Below are positions 47,298 to 56,394 of a DNA stretch of 64,000 bases, piece after piece. The DNA is from JACPTG01 sp964504135 (GTDB lineage: Archaea > Nanobdellota > Nanobdellia > Woesearchaeales > UBA10216). The stretch lies in the NCBI GenBank assembly GCA_964504135.1, contig CAZDCW010000004.1, forward strand, positions 12,838 to 76,837, in the 5' to 3' direction. Within the stretch, counting starts at the first letter, position 1; each line of letters begins with the position of its first letter. The notes beneath the pieces are model-generated. The model was not told the DNA's origin, searched no databases, and saw only the letters and a list, made by a program, of their open reading frames with translations. Both the position numbers and the translations under genes were made by a program.

Positions 47298-47468
47298 ATG
47301 GGTGTAGTCAGAATTGATGATAAATTGAAGAAAGAAGTACTGGACTACATTTCTAAAGAGGATAACAAATACAATTATCCAAATATTTCAACATTTGTTA
47401 ATAGCGCAATCTTTGAAAAATTAAAGAAATCAAACGGAGTTAACAATGAAAAGTCTATCAAGGCTTGA
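47298..47468 (+). CDS. Small ribbon-helix-helix protein
   Basis: A 56-residue protein: MGVVRIDDKLKKEVLDYISK then NKYNYPNISTFVNSAIFEKLKK. The strand VVRID and the two helices are typical of RHH (MetJ/Arc-like) DNA-binding proteins, such as antitoxins or plasmid copy regulators. It overlaps the start of the truncated methylase gene by 23 nt. TATA box at 47268-47279; the mRNA is probably leaderless. AT-rich codon use agrees with the Cas genes and not with the ribosomal genes. Confidence 0.7.
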   Translation: MGVVRIDDKLKKEVLDYISKEDNKYNYPNISTFVNSAIFEKLKKSNGVNNEKSIKA

Positions 47469-47784
47469 AAACGAAAGCCTAACCGAGTATGCGAACCGAT
47501 TAGCAGATGCTTACAATAGTCATACTACTAAATTTTCTAAAAAAAACAAAGGACAATTCTTTACACCATCAAGTGTTGCTACATTTATGGCAAACTTAAG
47601 CAATAGTTCAAAAGAGAGTGTCTCTATTCTTGACCCTGGTGCGGGAATTGGCATCTGGTCAATAGCAGTCATTGAGTTTAAGCGCCATGTTGATGATATT
47701 GCATGGGAAACGGAAGTATGGGTTTCTGAGATTCCTAATCATATGATACATTTCAATGGAGATAAATTCCTTAAGATGAATTAA
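47446..47784 (+). pseudogene. N-terminal fragment of an N6-adenine DNA methylase
   Basis: A 112-residue product: KFSKKNKGQFFTPSSVATFMANL is the GQFFTP motif at the beginning of type IIG/Eco57I-like and HsdM-like methylases, and ILDPGAGIGIWSIAVIEF is motif I for S-adenosylmethionine binding (D-P-x-x-G-x-G). The catalytic NPPY/NPPF motif and everything after it are missing; the frame ends at 47784, and cas12a starts 45 nt later. It seems to be a remnant of a restriction-modification gene cut off when the cas genes arrived or by later deletion. Confidence 0.75.
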
Positions 47785-47829
47785 TCCTTTTTACATGAGT
47801 GGCAAAGCTCAAAAAACAATATCAACGCG

Positions 47830-50800
47830 ATGGAACAAAAAAAATCAATCTGGGATGAATGCGTAAAGCTGTATAGTCTGCAAAAGACGCTGAGGTTTGA
47901 GCTGGTGCCGCAAGGAAAGACAAAGGAATATATAGAGAAAACTGGTTTGTTGCAGCAAGATGAGAAGAGAGCAGAAAACTACAAAAAAGTCAAAAAGATC
48001 ATTGATGAATACCACAAGAAATTCATTGAAGAATCATTGAGTTCAGGATTATTGGATGAAGATACATTACAAGAATTTTCTGATTTATATTACGCGCTCC
48101 AAAAGGAAAAAAAGAAGGATAAGAAAGACGAAAAAAGCATCGAAGATATACAGGAAAAACTAAGGAAACAAACAAAAAACTTATTTGAAAATAACGGGAA
48201 ATGGAAGAGTCTTTTCTCTGAAGAGCTTATCAAGAAAGAGTTGATCGCTTTTACAGATGATGAAAATAAGAGAATTCTAATCAGAGAATTTAATAAATTT
48301 ACGACATATTTCACAGGCTTCCATGAGAATAGGAAGAATATGTATAGTGACGAAGATAAGTCAACTGCCATTGCTCATAGGATAATTCACGATAACCTTC
48401 CTAAATTCCTTGATAATATCTCGCTCTATAACAGGATAAAAGGAAGTGGCATTGATTTGGCAACTATCGAGAAAGAGCTGGAGCCGGTCCTTCAAGGACA
48501 CAAACTGGGTGACATTTTTTCTATTTATTATTTCAACAAAACTTTAACCCAAAAAGGAATCGATTTCTATAATGCTATTTCGGGAGGAATTGCGGAAAAA
48601 AACAGGAACAAGATACGGGGAATAAATGAATATGTCAATACTGAATATAACCAAAAGCAACAGGACAAGAGAAACAGAATCCCGAAATTGAGTCCTTTAT
48701 ACAAGCAGATCCTAAGCGACAGAGAGACGGCGTCATTTGTTTCAGAGTCTTTTGAACAGGAAAATGAGATGCTGGAAGCAGTTGAGAATTTTTACACAAA
48801 TGAGTTAATCAACTACAAAATAGACGAGAAGATCCAGAACATATTTGCACAGTTCAAACAATTGTTCCAGAACATGCAATCATTTGACAAGTCTAAAATT
48901 TACCTGAGAAACGATTTGCTTAGCAGTATTTCCAAAAGGCTTTTCGGCGAGTGGGCAATTATAGGCAACGCCTTAAGTGAATGGTATGATAGACATGAAT
49001 TGGCCGGTAAGAAGAAAATCACCCAAAAAGACAATAAAGAGAAAGAAGATTGGCTTAAACAGGACTACGTGCCAATTCTTATTATTGAGAACGCCTTGTC
49101 TGAATATGAACATGACGTAGTAAAAAAAGATGAATGCAATGGATTGCTGCCCAAGTATTTCGCTTCGTTCAAGAAGAAAAAAGAGGATGAGAAGGATATT
49201 ATTCAACAAATAGACGCTGAATATTCCTGTGTTAGAAACTTATTGAACACTCCATATCCTGAAGGGAAAAAGCTCGCCTCAGAAGAGGTTGATGTAGCCA
49301 AAATAAAAGCGTTTCTGGATGCACTGCTGGATTTTTTCCACTTTGTAAAGCCCCTGAGCATTAAGAACCCCAAGAAAAACATTGTCCTGAAAAAAGATGA
49401 AGGATTTTACGGCGCTTATGTGCCTTTGTTTGAACAAGTTGACAAGATAATCCCATTATACAATAAGGTCAGGAACCATTTGACCAAAAAGCCTTATAGC
49501 ACAGAGAAGATTAAGTTGAATTTTGAAAATTCAACGCTTTTGAATGGCTGGGATTTGAATAAGGAGACAGACAATACTTCCGTTTTGTTCCGTAAAAACG
49601 GATTGTATTATCTGGGAATAATGGATACAAACTACAACACAATATTCAAAGAAATACCGCATGCAAAAGATGGTGAAGCTGTTTTTGAAAAGATGGTATA
49701 CAAACTGCTTCCAGGAGCAAACAAAATGCTTCCTAAAGTTTTCTTCTCTGAAAAAGGAAAAGCGGTATTTAAGCCAAGTGAAGATTTATTGACGAAATAT
49801 AAAAAGGAAACGCATAAAAAAGGTGATAATTTCAGCCTAAATGATTGCCATAAACTGATTGATTTTTTCAAGGTATCAATTGCCAAGCATGAGGATTGGA
49901 AACATTTTAATCACCAATTTTCTGATACTTCGTCATATGCCGATTTGAGTGGATTTTATAGAGAAGTTGAGAAACAGGGATACAAAATCACATTTCAAGA
50001 TGTTCCTGAAAGTTATATCAATCAGCTTGTGGATGAAGGCAAGCTGTACCTATTCCAGATTTACAACAAGGACTTTTCCCCATATAGCAAAGGAAAGCCA
50101 AACATGCATACGTTATATTGGAAAATGCTGTTCGACCCGGAAAATCTCAAGGATGTCGTGTATAAACTCAATGGAAAGGCAGAAGTATTTTTCAGGAAAG
50201 CATCTTTGAGGCCGAAAAATACAGCAGTTCACAAAGCGAATGAAGTTATAAGTAACAAGAATCCTGATAATGAGAAGAAACAAAGCACCTTTAAGTATGA
50301 TATAATAAAAGACAGGCGCTATACTGTTGACAAATTCCAGTTTCATGTGCCCATTACATTAAATTTCAAAGCTGAAGGCAGAGATAACCTAAATATGAAC
50401 GCACTGAAGCTTCTCAAAAACAATAAAGAGGTTAATATCATAGGCATTGACCGTGGAGAAAGGCATTTGCTGTATTTGACTCTCATCAATCAGAAGGGAA
50501 AAATCTTGCTTCAGGAATCACTCAACGAGATTGTCAACAATTATAGGGATAAAAGTGGCAAAATACAGGAAAAGCACACAGACTATCACTCATTGCTTGA
50601 TCGCAGGGAAATTGAAAGAGACAAAGCCCGTAGGAGCTGGGAATTGATTGAAAACATAAAAGAATTGAAAGAAGGCTATGTATCCCAAGTAGTACACCGC
50701 ATTGCTATGTTGATGATAGAATATAATGCCCTTGTAGTAATGGAGGACCTGAATTTCGGGTTCAAACGTGGCAGGCAGAAGGTAGAAAAGCAAGTTTATC

Positions 50801-51633
50801 AGAAATTTGAGAAGATGCTAATAGAAAAGCTAAATTATCTTGTGTTTAAGGACAAGAAAGCTGATGAAACTGGAGGAATGCTGAATGCGCTGCAACTTAC
50901 CAATAAATTTGAAAGCTTTCAGGCACTTGGCAAGCAAAGTGGTTTCATATTCTATGTTCCAGCTGCACTTACAAGCAAGATAGACCCAGCCACAGGTTTT
51001 GTTGATTTTTTGAAACCACAATATGAAAGCGTAGAAAAAGCGAAGTCGTTTTTTGTAAGATTTGAAAAAGTTAAATTTAGTACAGAACAAGGTTGGTTTG
51101 AATTAAGCTTTAATTACAAAGACTTTACTGACAAGGCAGAAGGTAGTAAAAATGATTGGGTGTTGTGCACTACAAAATACGAGAGATTCATATGGGACAG
51201 AATACTGAATAATGGAAAAGGGGCACAAAAGTCAGTGAATGTAAATAATGAACTTAAACGTTTATTTGACAGAGAAAATATTACATACACTGATGGCAAA
51301 GACATCAAAGAGCAAATACTTGCCCAGCAATCTGCGGACTTTTTCAAAAAACTAATGAAGCTATTATATGTGTTGGTTTCCCTGAGACACAACAACGGGC
51401 TGAAAGGCAAGGAAGAAAAAGATTACATCATATCGCCAGTTGAGCCTTTCTTCAATTCTCTTGAGGCTAAAGCAGGAGAGCCCAAGGATGCAGATGCCAA
51501 CGGAGCGTATCATATTGCCCTGAAAGGCTTGTGGATGCTGCAGCAAGTCGATAAAGCAGAAGATTTGAGGAAAGTAAAGCTTGCCATGAGTAACAAAGAA
51601 TGGTTGGAGTTTGCACAGACACAAACATTATGA
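47830..51633 (+). CDS. cas12a: CRISPR effector nuclease Cas12a (Cpf1)
   Basis: A 1,267-residue protein of normal Cas12a size. The N-terminus WDECVKLYSLQKTLRFELVPQGKT is the family start. RuvC-I is NIIGIDRGERHLLYL (Asp874), RuvC-II is LVVMEDLNFGFKRGRQKVEKQVYQKFEK (Glu972), and RuvC-III is DADANGAYHIALKG (Asp1220/1222). The Nuc-domain arginine region is LVSLRHNNG. The crRNA-processing site is also present: FQFHVPITLNFK (His839 and the Lys of NFK) and a Lys in LLKNNK. So both crRNA maturation and DNA cleavage should work. Codons are much richer in A/T than in the flanking ribosomal genes, which suggests transfer. It is followed by cas4, cas1, cas2 and the array. Confidence 0.98.
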   Translation: MEQKKSIWDECVKLYSLQKTLRFELVPQGKTKEYIEKTGLLQQDEKRAENYKKVKKIIDEYHKKFIEESLSSGLLDEDTLQEFSDLYYALQKEKKKDKKDEKSIEDIQEKLRKQTKNLFENNGKWKSLFSEELIKKELIAFTDDENKRILIREFNKFTTYFTGFHENRKNMYSDEDKSTAIAHRIIHDNLPKFLDNISLYNRIKGSGIDLATIEKELEPVLQGHKLGDIFSIYYFNKTLTQKGIDFYNAISGGIAEKNRNKIRGINEYVNTEYNQKQQDKRNRIPKLSPLYKQILSDRETASFVSESFEQENEMLEAVENFYTNELINYKIDEKIQNIFAQFKQLFQNMQSFDKSKIYLRNDLLSSISKRLFGEWAIIGNALSEWYDRHELAGKKKITQKDNKEKEDWLKQDYVPILIIENALSEYEHDVVKKDECNGLLPKYFASFKKKKEDEKDIIQQIDAEYSCVRNLLNTPYPEGKKLASEEVDVAKIKAFLDALLDFFHFVKPLSIKNPKKNIVLKKDEGFYGAYVPLFEQVDKIIPLYNKVRNHLTKKPYSTEKIKLNFENSTLLNGWDLNKETDNTSVLFRKNGLYYLGIMDTNYNTIFKEIPHAKDGEAVFEKMVYKLLPGANKMLPKVFFSEKGKAVFKPSEDLLTKYKKETHKKGDNFSLNDCHKLIDFFKVSIAKHEDWKHFNHQFSDTSSYADLSGFYREVEKQGYKITFQDVPESYINQLVDEGKLYLFQIYNKDFSPYSKGKPNMHTLYWKMLFDPENLKDVVYKLNGKAEVFFRKASLRPKNTAVHKANEVISNKNPDNEKKQSTFKYDIIKDRRYTVDKFQFHVPITLNFKAEGRDNLNMNALKLLKNNKEVNIIGIDRGERHLLYLTLINQKGKILLQESLNEIVNNYRDKSGKIQEKHTDYHSLLDRREIERDKARRSWELIENIKELKEGYVSQVVHRIAMLMIEYNALVVMEDLNFGFKRGRQKVEKQVYQKFEKMLIEKLNYLVFKDKKADETGGMLNALQLTNKFESFQALGKQSGFIFYVPAALTSKIDPATGFVDFLKPQYESVEKAKSFFVRFEKVKFSTEQGWFELSFNYKDFTDKAEGSKNDWVLCTTKYERFIWDRILNNGKGAQKSVNVNNELKRLFDRENITYTDGKDIKEQILAQQSADFFKKLMKLLYVLVSLRHNNGLKGKEEKDYIISPVEPFFNSLEAKAGEPKDADANGAYHIALKGLWMLQQVDKAEDLRKVKLAMSNKEWLEFAQTQTL

Positions 51634-51667
51634 TGAAGTTCGGAGATGAGTTATATAAATAACACCA

Positions 51668-52228
51668 ATGGAAGAAAACATCATCATCTCGAACATAAAT
51701 GACTTTATTTTCTGCCCGAGAAGCATCTATTTCCATAATCTTTATAGCGGTTACGATGAGCACATATACCATAGCTCTTCTCAGGTGCAAGGAAGAATTT
51801 CGCACAAGAACATTGATAAAAAGAAGTATACAACCAAAAAAGCAGTATTGCAGGGACTTGATGTCTATAGCCAAGAATTAGGAGTTGTTGGGAAGATAGA
51901 CTTATTCGACCAGGAACAGGGCATTCTTACCGAACGCAAGAACAAGATAACAGTTATCTATGAGGGCTACCTGCTTCAAGTTTATGCACAGTACTTTTGT
52001 CTCATAGAGATGGGGTATGTCGTAAAGACAATCAGATTATATTCTATTTCAGACAATAAGATGCACATTGTCGATCTTCCCTCCCAGGTAGAAAAGGAAC
52101 GGCTGCTGGACGTATTGTCCCAGATGAGAGGATTTCAATTGCAGGATGAGTCTTTTTCTCAGAATAAAAATAAGTGCATAAAATGCATTTATCGCCCGTT
52201 GTGCGACTATTACGCCGATGATGAATAG
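51668..52228 (+). CDS. cas4: CRISPR adaptation nuclease Cas4
   Basis: A 186-residue RecB-type nuclease. The Fe-S cysteines are FCPRSIYFHN at the start and CIKCIYRPLC at the end. The nuclease residues are GKIDLFDQ, LTERKNK and the QhxxY-type YLLQVYAQY. Cas4 trims prespacers and helps select those next to a PAM. It starts 34 nt after cas12a and runs into cas1 (overlap of 11 nt). Confidence 0.95.
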   Translation: MEENIIISNINDFIFCPRSIYFHNLYSGYDEHIYHSSSQVQGRISHKNIDKKKYTTKKAVLQGLDVYSQELGVVGKIDLFDQEQGILTERKNKITVIYEGYLLQVYAQYFCLIEMGYVVKTIRLYSISDNKMHIVDLPSQVEKERLLDVLSQMRGFQLQDESFSQNKNKCIKCIYRPLCDYYADDE

Positions 52229-53192
52229 ACCTGATTTCATGGAAAAGCAAGTACTGTGTCTCGAAAGTACTGATGCAAGGAGATTATCATTCAGAAATTC
52301 AAACCTCGTTCTTACTAATGAAGATGGCAAAATAATCTTGCAGCACCCCTGCCATAAAATCTTTGTTGTTTTCATAAGGGGAGAATTCACAATTACTTCA
52401 AAGCTTTTGAAGAGTGCAAAAAAATTTTCCTTCCCGTTAGTGTTTCTCAATTATTCGCTAAGACCCTACTTTGTTTTTAATACAGGAATAGAAGGAAATT
52501 TCCTCTTGAGAAAGATGCAATATTCATGCGCATCTGAATTAGGGATTGCGAAGCATATCATAGCCAACAAGGTTAGTAATCAGTTGCGCTTGATGCAATC
52601 AGTCAGGTATAAAACAAAAAGTGAAAAAGAGTCTATATCGGCTATGCAAGAATTACTGAATTCAGTGCAATTTGCTGGAAATAATCAAGAATTGCTTGGG
52701 ATTGAAGGCGCTGCATCAAAATTATTTTTTCAAACATATTTCAAAAATATTGATTTCAAAGGCAGAAAGCCGCGCATTAAATCAGATATTTATAACGTCT
52801 TGCTGGATATTGGATACACCTATTTGTTCCAATTCATTGAGGCAAACCTGAGCCTCTATGGTTTTGATATCTATTGTGGGTTCTATCACAAATTATTCTT
52901 TCAAAGAAAGTCCCTCGTCTGCGATATTATTGAACCATTTCGTTGCATTATTGATAGGCGTTTGCGCATCGGTTACAATTTGAAACAAATACAAGACGGC
53001 GATTTTATCTATTCCAAGAACAAGTTTGAGCTTAAAAGGGATTCAGCCAGAAAATATACAGAACTGTTTTTACGCGAAATTCTTGAACATAAAGAAGATA
53101 TTTTCCTTTATGTCCAGTCATATTACAGGGCATTTATAAAAAAGAAAGAAATACGCCAGTACCCTGTATTTCATATAGGTGATTCAAAATGA
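52218..53192 (+). CDS. cas1: CRISPR integrase Cas1
   Basis: A 324-residue Cas1. The metal-binding Glu is in ELLGIEGAASKLFF; the His and Asp/Glu are in YCGFYHKLFFQRKSLVCDIIEPFRCIID. It forms the spacer integrase with Cas2. The start is uncertain: ATGs at 52218, 52221 and 52239 (MEKQVLCLES) are all possible, the first two overlapping cas4. Overlaps cas2 by 4 nt. Confidence 0.96.
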   Translation: MMNRPDFMEKQVLCLESTDARRLSFRNSNLVLTNEDGKIILQHPCHKIFVVFIRGEFTITSKLLKSAKKFSFPLVFLNYSLRPYFVFNTGIEGNFLLRKMQYSCASELGIAKHIIANKVSNQLRLMQSVRYKTKSEKESISAMQELLNSVQFAGNNQELLGIEGAASKLFFQTYFKNIDFKGRKPRIKSDIYNVLLDIGYTYLFQFIEANLSLYGFDIYCGFYHKLFFQRKSLVCDIIEPFRCIIDRRLRIGYNLKQIQDGDFIYSKNKFELKRDSARKYTELFLREILEHKEDIFLYVQSYYRAFIKKKEIRQYPVFHIGDSK

Positions 53193-53461
53193 TTATTCTA
53201 GCATACGATATCGAAAGTGATACGTTACGGACAAGGTTTAACAAATTCATTGTGAGTTATGGAAGGAGATTACAATTTTCAGTTTATGAGATACGTAATA
53301 GCAAACGAATACTTGAAATTGTCCAGCTTGAGATAAAGGAAAAGTTTGAGAAAGAGTTCAAACAAAGTGATAGCGTTCTCATATTTCAATTAAATGATTC
53401 TGCTAAAATACTGAGGTTTGGATATGCCAAAAATGAAGAGGATGACTTGGTATTCAGTTAG
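53189..53461 (+). CDS. cas2: CRISPR integrase subunit Cas2
   Basis: A 90-residue ferredoxin-like protein: MIILAYDIESDTLRTRFNKFIVSYGRRLQFSVYEIRNSKRILEIV, with the expected Asp after the first strand. Last gene of the cas operon; the array leader follows. Confidence 0.95.
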   Translation: MIILAYDIESDTLRTRFNKFIVSYGRRLQFSVYEIRNSKRILEIVQLEIKEKFEKEFKQSDSVLIFQLNDSAKILRFGYAKNEEDDLVFS

Positions 53462-53663
53462 ACATGCAAACCTCGGTCTTTATGAAACGCCACGATAGTA
53501 CGTGTTATCGTCGTGAAAATGAAAAACTATTTAAATGGTCGGCACCTTGAGTTTACTATGCCCTGTGCAAAAGAATGTGTCTTAGAGTAATTTCTGAGCC
53601 GAAAACCACACCTTTTGTCGTCTATCTTATAACCAAACGGGCTTAACGCACAAGATGCTACCT
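53462..53663 (+). promoter_or_regulatory. CRISPR leader
   Basis: About 200 nt without a gene between cas2 and the first repeat. TATA-like aactatttaaatgg at about 53526-53539 and cttataacc at about 53628-53636 could start the pre-crRNA. The repeats read in the sense of Cas12a crRNA on this strand, so new spacers should enter at this end. Confidence 0.7.
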
Positions 53664-54815
53664 GTCTAGAAGCTTCTCATAATTTCTACTGTTGTAGATA
53701 GATTCAGGAGCTTATCCGGGAATTATTGAGTCTAGAAGCTTCTCATAATTTCTACTGTTGTAGATGCGCATGATTTGCAGTATCCTTGCATTTTGTGTCT
53801 AGAAGCTTCTCATAATTTCTACTGTTGTAGATGCATCAACACGCCAGTAGTCGCCGCACAGTTGTCTAGAAGCTTCTCATAATTTCTACTGTTGTAGATC
53901 GATGCTGACCCTCGGCACTGTCGGCTTGTCTAGAAGCTTCTCATAATTTCTACTGTTGTAGATAGTCTTGGATAATCTCTCATTTTAGCCTGTCTAGAAG
54001 CTTCTCATAATTTCTACTGTTGTAGATACATCGACGCTGGAGTTCACGTACAACAGTCTAGAAGCTTCTCATAATTTCTACTGTTGTAGATGACAACTTG
54101 CCGGCTGACTTGGCCTGTGAGTCTAGAAGCTTCTCATAATTTCTACTGTTGTAGATATAGACAAATGCAAGTGGCATTACAGAGTCTAGAAGCTTCTCAT
54201 AATTTCTACTGTTGTAGATAAATGGACCCGGCAAACGTATGTTTAGCGTCTAGAAGCTTCTCATAATTTCTACTGTTGTAGATATTACCAACAATGTTGA
54301 GGAAATGAAAGTGAAAAGTCTAGAAGCTTCTCATAATTTCTACTGTTGTAGATTCCTGGTCAGCCGTCCACGACACGACGAGGTCTAGAAGCTTCTCATA
54401 ATTTCTACTGTTGTAGATGGGAGGCTGAAAACCATGACAGACGTATGTCTAGAAGCTTCTCATAATTTCTACTGTTGTAGATATCAGAAACCGCTGACTG
54501 CTGACAAGGCGTCTAGAAGCTTCTCATAATTTCTACTGTTGTAGATCAAGGTGGGCGTCGGAGCCCTTCCCAGAGAGTCTAGAAGCTTCTCATAATTTCT
54601 ACTGTTGTAGATGTTTTCTCTCTCTCTCTCTCTCTCTCTCCCCTAAAAGTCTAGAAGCTTCTCATAATTTCTACTGTTGTAGATAATTCGTCGCTTAAAT
54701 CCCAACTCCAGCAGGTCTAGAAGCTTCTCATAATTTCTACTGTTGTAGATGGAGGCTGATAACTATGACAAGCGTATATGTCTAGAAGCTTCTCATAATT
54801 TCTACTGTTGTAGAT
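53664..54815 (+). CRISPR. Type V-A CRISPR array, 18 repeats and 17 spacers
   Basis: The 36-nt repeat starts GTCTAGAAGCTTCTCAT and ends AATTTCTACTGTTGTAGAT, the second part being the Cas12a crRNA handle (UCUAC-UGUU-GUAGA stem-loop). Repeats start at 53664, 53730, 53797, 53864, 53928, 53992, 54056, 54121, 54184, 54248, 54318, 54383, 54447, 54511, 54577, 54649, 54715 and 54780. I see no changes in any copy, including the last. Spacers are 27-36 nt, mostly 28-31. The array is on the same strand as the cas genes. Perfect repeats to the distal end suggest a young or active array. Confidence 0.99.
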
Positions 54816-54846
54816 TCATTACAGTTATGCCAAGGTGGTGAAAAAA

Positions 54847-55059
54847 ATGAAATGCCCTGTTTGCAGCAAAGGTGAATTGAAGGAAAGCAAAACAAAGGAA
54901 TACATGTTTGGAGTTTTTCTGGGCCAGTATCCGTCCAGAATATGCGCCAACTGCGGAGAGTCCTTCACAGACACTGCAACCACAAAACAGATAGAGGAAG
55001 CAGCAAGGAAGAAGGGTGTCTGGGGATTAAGCGCACTGACAAAAATAACCGGGAATTAA
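54847..55059 (+). CDS. YgiT-type zinc finger protein
   Basis: A 70-residue protein with CPVCSKGEL and ICANCGESFTD, two CxxC zinc-binding pairs as in YgiT/MqsA-type antitoxin N-termini. The C-terminal HTH part of MqsA is absent. ATG 54847 is chosen, with ggtggtg 5-11 nt upstream; GTG at 54835 or 54838 is possible. It starts only 31 nt after the last CRISPR repeat and has codon use more like the host. No toxin gene is next to it. Confidence 0.7.
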   Translation: MKCPVCSKGELKESKTKEYMFGVFLGQYPSRICANCGESFTDTATTKQIEEAARKKGVWGLSALTKITGN

Positions 55060-55068
55060 CCAGCTTGC

Positions 55069-56394
55069 TCATGGAAAAACTTCCTTAGGAGCAACCATCT
55101 TCATCCTGGCAAAGGCAGCAGGATTCCTGCACCTGCTGCAAATAGACTCCGGGCACTTAACCCCCATGTCTGAATAATAGCCTGGATTCTGGCAGTTAGG
55201 GGGCAGCATCCTCTTCCTGGGCCTGAAATAGGCAAGCTGGCCCTGCACGTAAACATCGTTAAGCGGCGGCCTGTTCCTTGAATTCCACCCGCTGACAAGA
55301 GACTCAACATCCTTATACTCAAAGCCAACACTCCCAAAAAAATTCAAAAGGACAAACAAGCCCCTCTTCCTGCCATCATCCAACCCGCCAAGAATCTTAT
55401 GAATGCAGGGAGGCCAATGCTCAGGGCCAATGGCGCCTGAAGGCTCCTCATACGGGCGCACCGCCTGAGCTACCTTAACTTTTGGAGATGACTGAAGGTG
55501 CCTTGCATACGCCTGGTCAAAAAGGTCAAAGGCATCTCCTGCGGAAACAGCAGCCCTTTTAATGAACGGATTTGAGGAAACTGAAACGCTCTTTGGATCA
55601 GCCATGTCCTTTGAAAACTCAATAATCTTCCCAGCCTCAACAGGAACAGAAGCAAGGCCTGACTTCTCATGCAGGCTGTACTCCATCCTGTAAAGATGCC
55701 TGGTTGAGATGAGCACTGTATCAATGTTCAGGAAGGACTCAATGTATCTGGAAATCTTAAGCCTGGCGTCATCAAGGGAATCAGTAGCAACCGGCCTGAG
55801 TTCAGGAGGAAGGGCCCTTCCAGACTTCTCAATAACACCTGCAATTGAATTGCCTTCAAGAATCCGGTCACGCACGCTATCCTTGATTTCATCCCTGATG
55901 AAGGAAGCAACAACCCTCGCAGCCTCAGGAAAAAGAAGCCGCGAAGGCCTGGAGTTAACCTCAGCCGGAAAAGCCTCAAACGGGACAGCAATGTGAAAGC
56001 CCTTGTTGCCACTGTACTTGATGCCAAGCGAACTTATGCCGAACCTGCCGAGCACCTTTACAATCTCATCAGCAGCAACCTTTGAATACTCCAGCAAAGC
56101 GCAGTCAACATCCAGAACCAAATCCCAGCCAACCCTCAGCTCATCAGCCTCCTCCCGGGCCATCTGCGGAGCGAGCTGCAAAGGAAAACGCCAAAGCTCC
56201 TCAGAAGCATGGAAGGAAGTCGCGCCAGCCTGGACAAGCTCAAGCACCTCAGCAGGATACCTGATGACATCAGGCCTCTTCCCGAAAGAGTCGCCGAAGC
56301 GGGCAACCACTTCCTTGTCACCGGCAGCAGCGACAATAGCCTCCCGGACATCCTGACGCTTATAATACCTCAGGCAAGCACCTATATCAAGCAT
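55069..56394 (-). CDS. DNA primase with fused small (PriS) and large (PriL) subunit parts
   Basis: A 441-residue single-chain archaeal primase. The PriS-like part has the catalytic LVLDVDC (DxD), YSGNKGFHIAVPF and the STRHLYRMEYSLHEKSG segment. The C-terminal ~110 residues are the PriL Fe-S domain: WPPCIHKILGGLDDGRKRGLFVLLNFF, then PPNCQNPGYYSD and VKCPESICSRC, giving the four-cysteine 4Fe-4S set. Most archaea encode the two subunits separately; fused, reduced versions are known from DPANN such as Nanoarchaeum. TATA box (reverse strand, 56413-56425) precedes a leaderless ATG 56394. Confidence 0.88.
   Translation of the reverse strand: MLDIGACLRYYKRQDVREAIVAAAGDKEVVARFGDSFGKRPDVIRYPAEVLELVQAGATSFHASEELWRFPLQLAPQMAREEADELRVGWDLVLDVDCALLEYSKVAADEIVKVLGRFGISSLGIKYSGNKGFHIAVPFEAFPAEVNSRPSRLLFPEAARVVASFIRDEIKDSVRDRILEGNSIAGVIEKSGRALPPELRPVATDSLDDARLKISRYIESFLNIDTVLISTRHLYRMEYSLHEKSGLASVPVEAGKIIEFSKDMADPKSVSVSSNPFIKRAAVSAGDAFDLFDQAYARHLQSSPKVKVAQAVRPYEEPSGAIGPEHWPPCIHKILGGLDDGRKRGLFVLLNFFGSVGFEYKDVESLVSGWNSRNRPPLNDVYVQGQLAYFRPRKRMLPPNCQNPGYYSDMGVKCPESICSRCRNPAAFARMKMVAPKEVFP

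Noticed and set aside
48090..48371. Antisense frames within cas12a
   Set aside because: They are Ser/Phe/Leu-rich reverse translations of lysine- and glutamate-rich Cas12a sequence, with no independent support.
53462..53663. A tracrRNA for the CRISPR system
   Set aside because: No anti-repeat is seen in the leader, and Cas12a matures its own crRNAs without tracrRNA; the processing residues are present in the protein.
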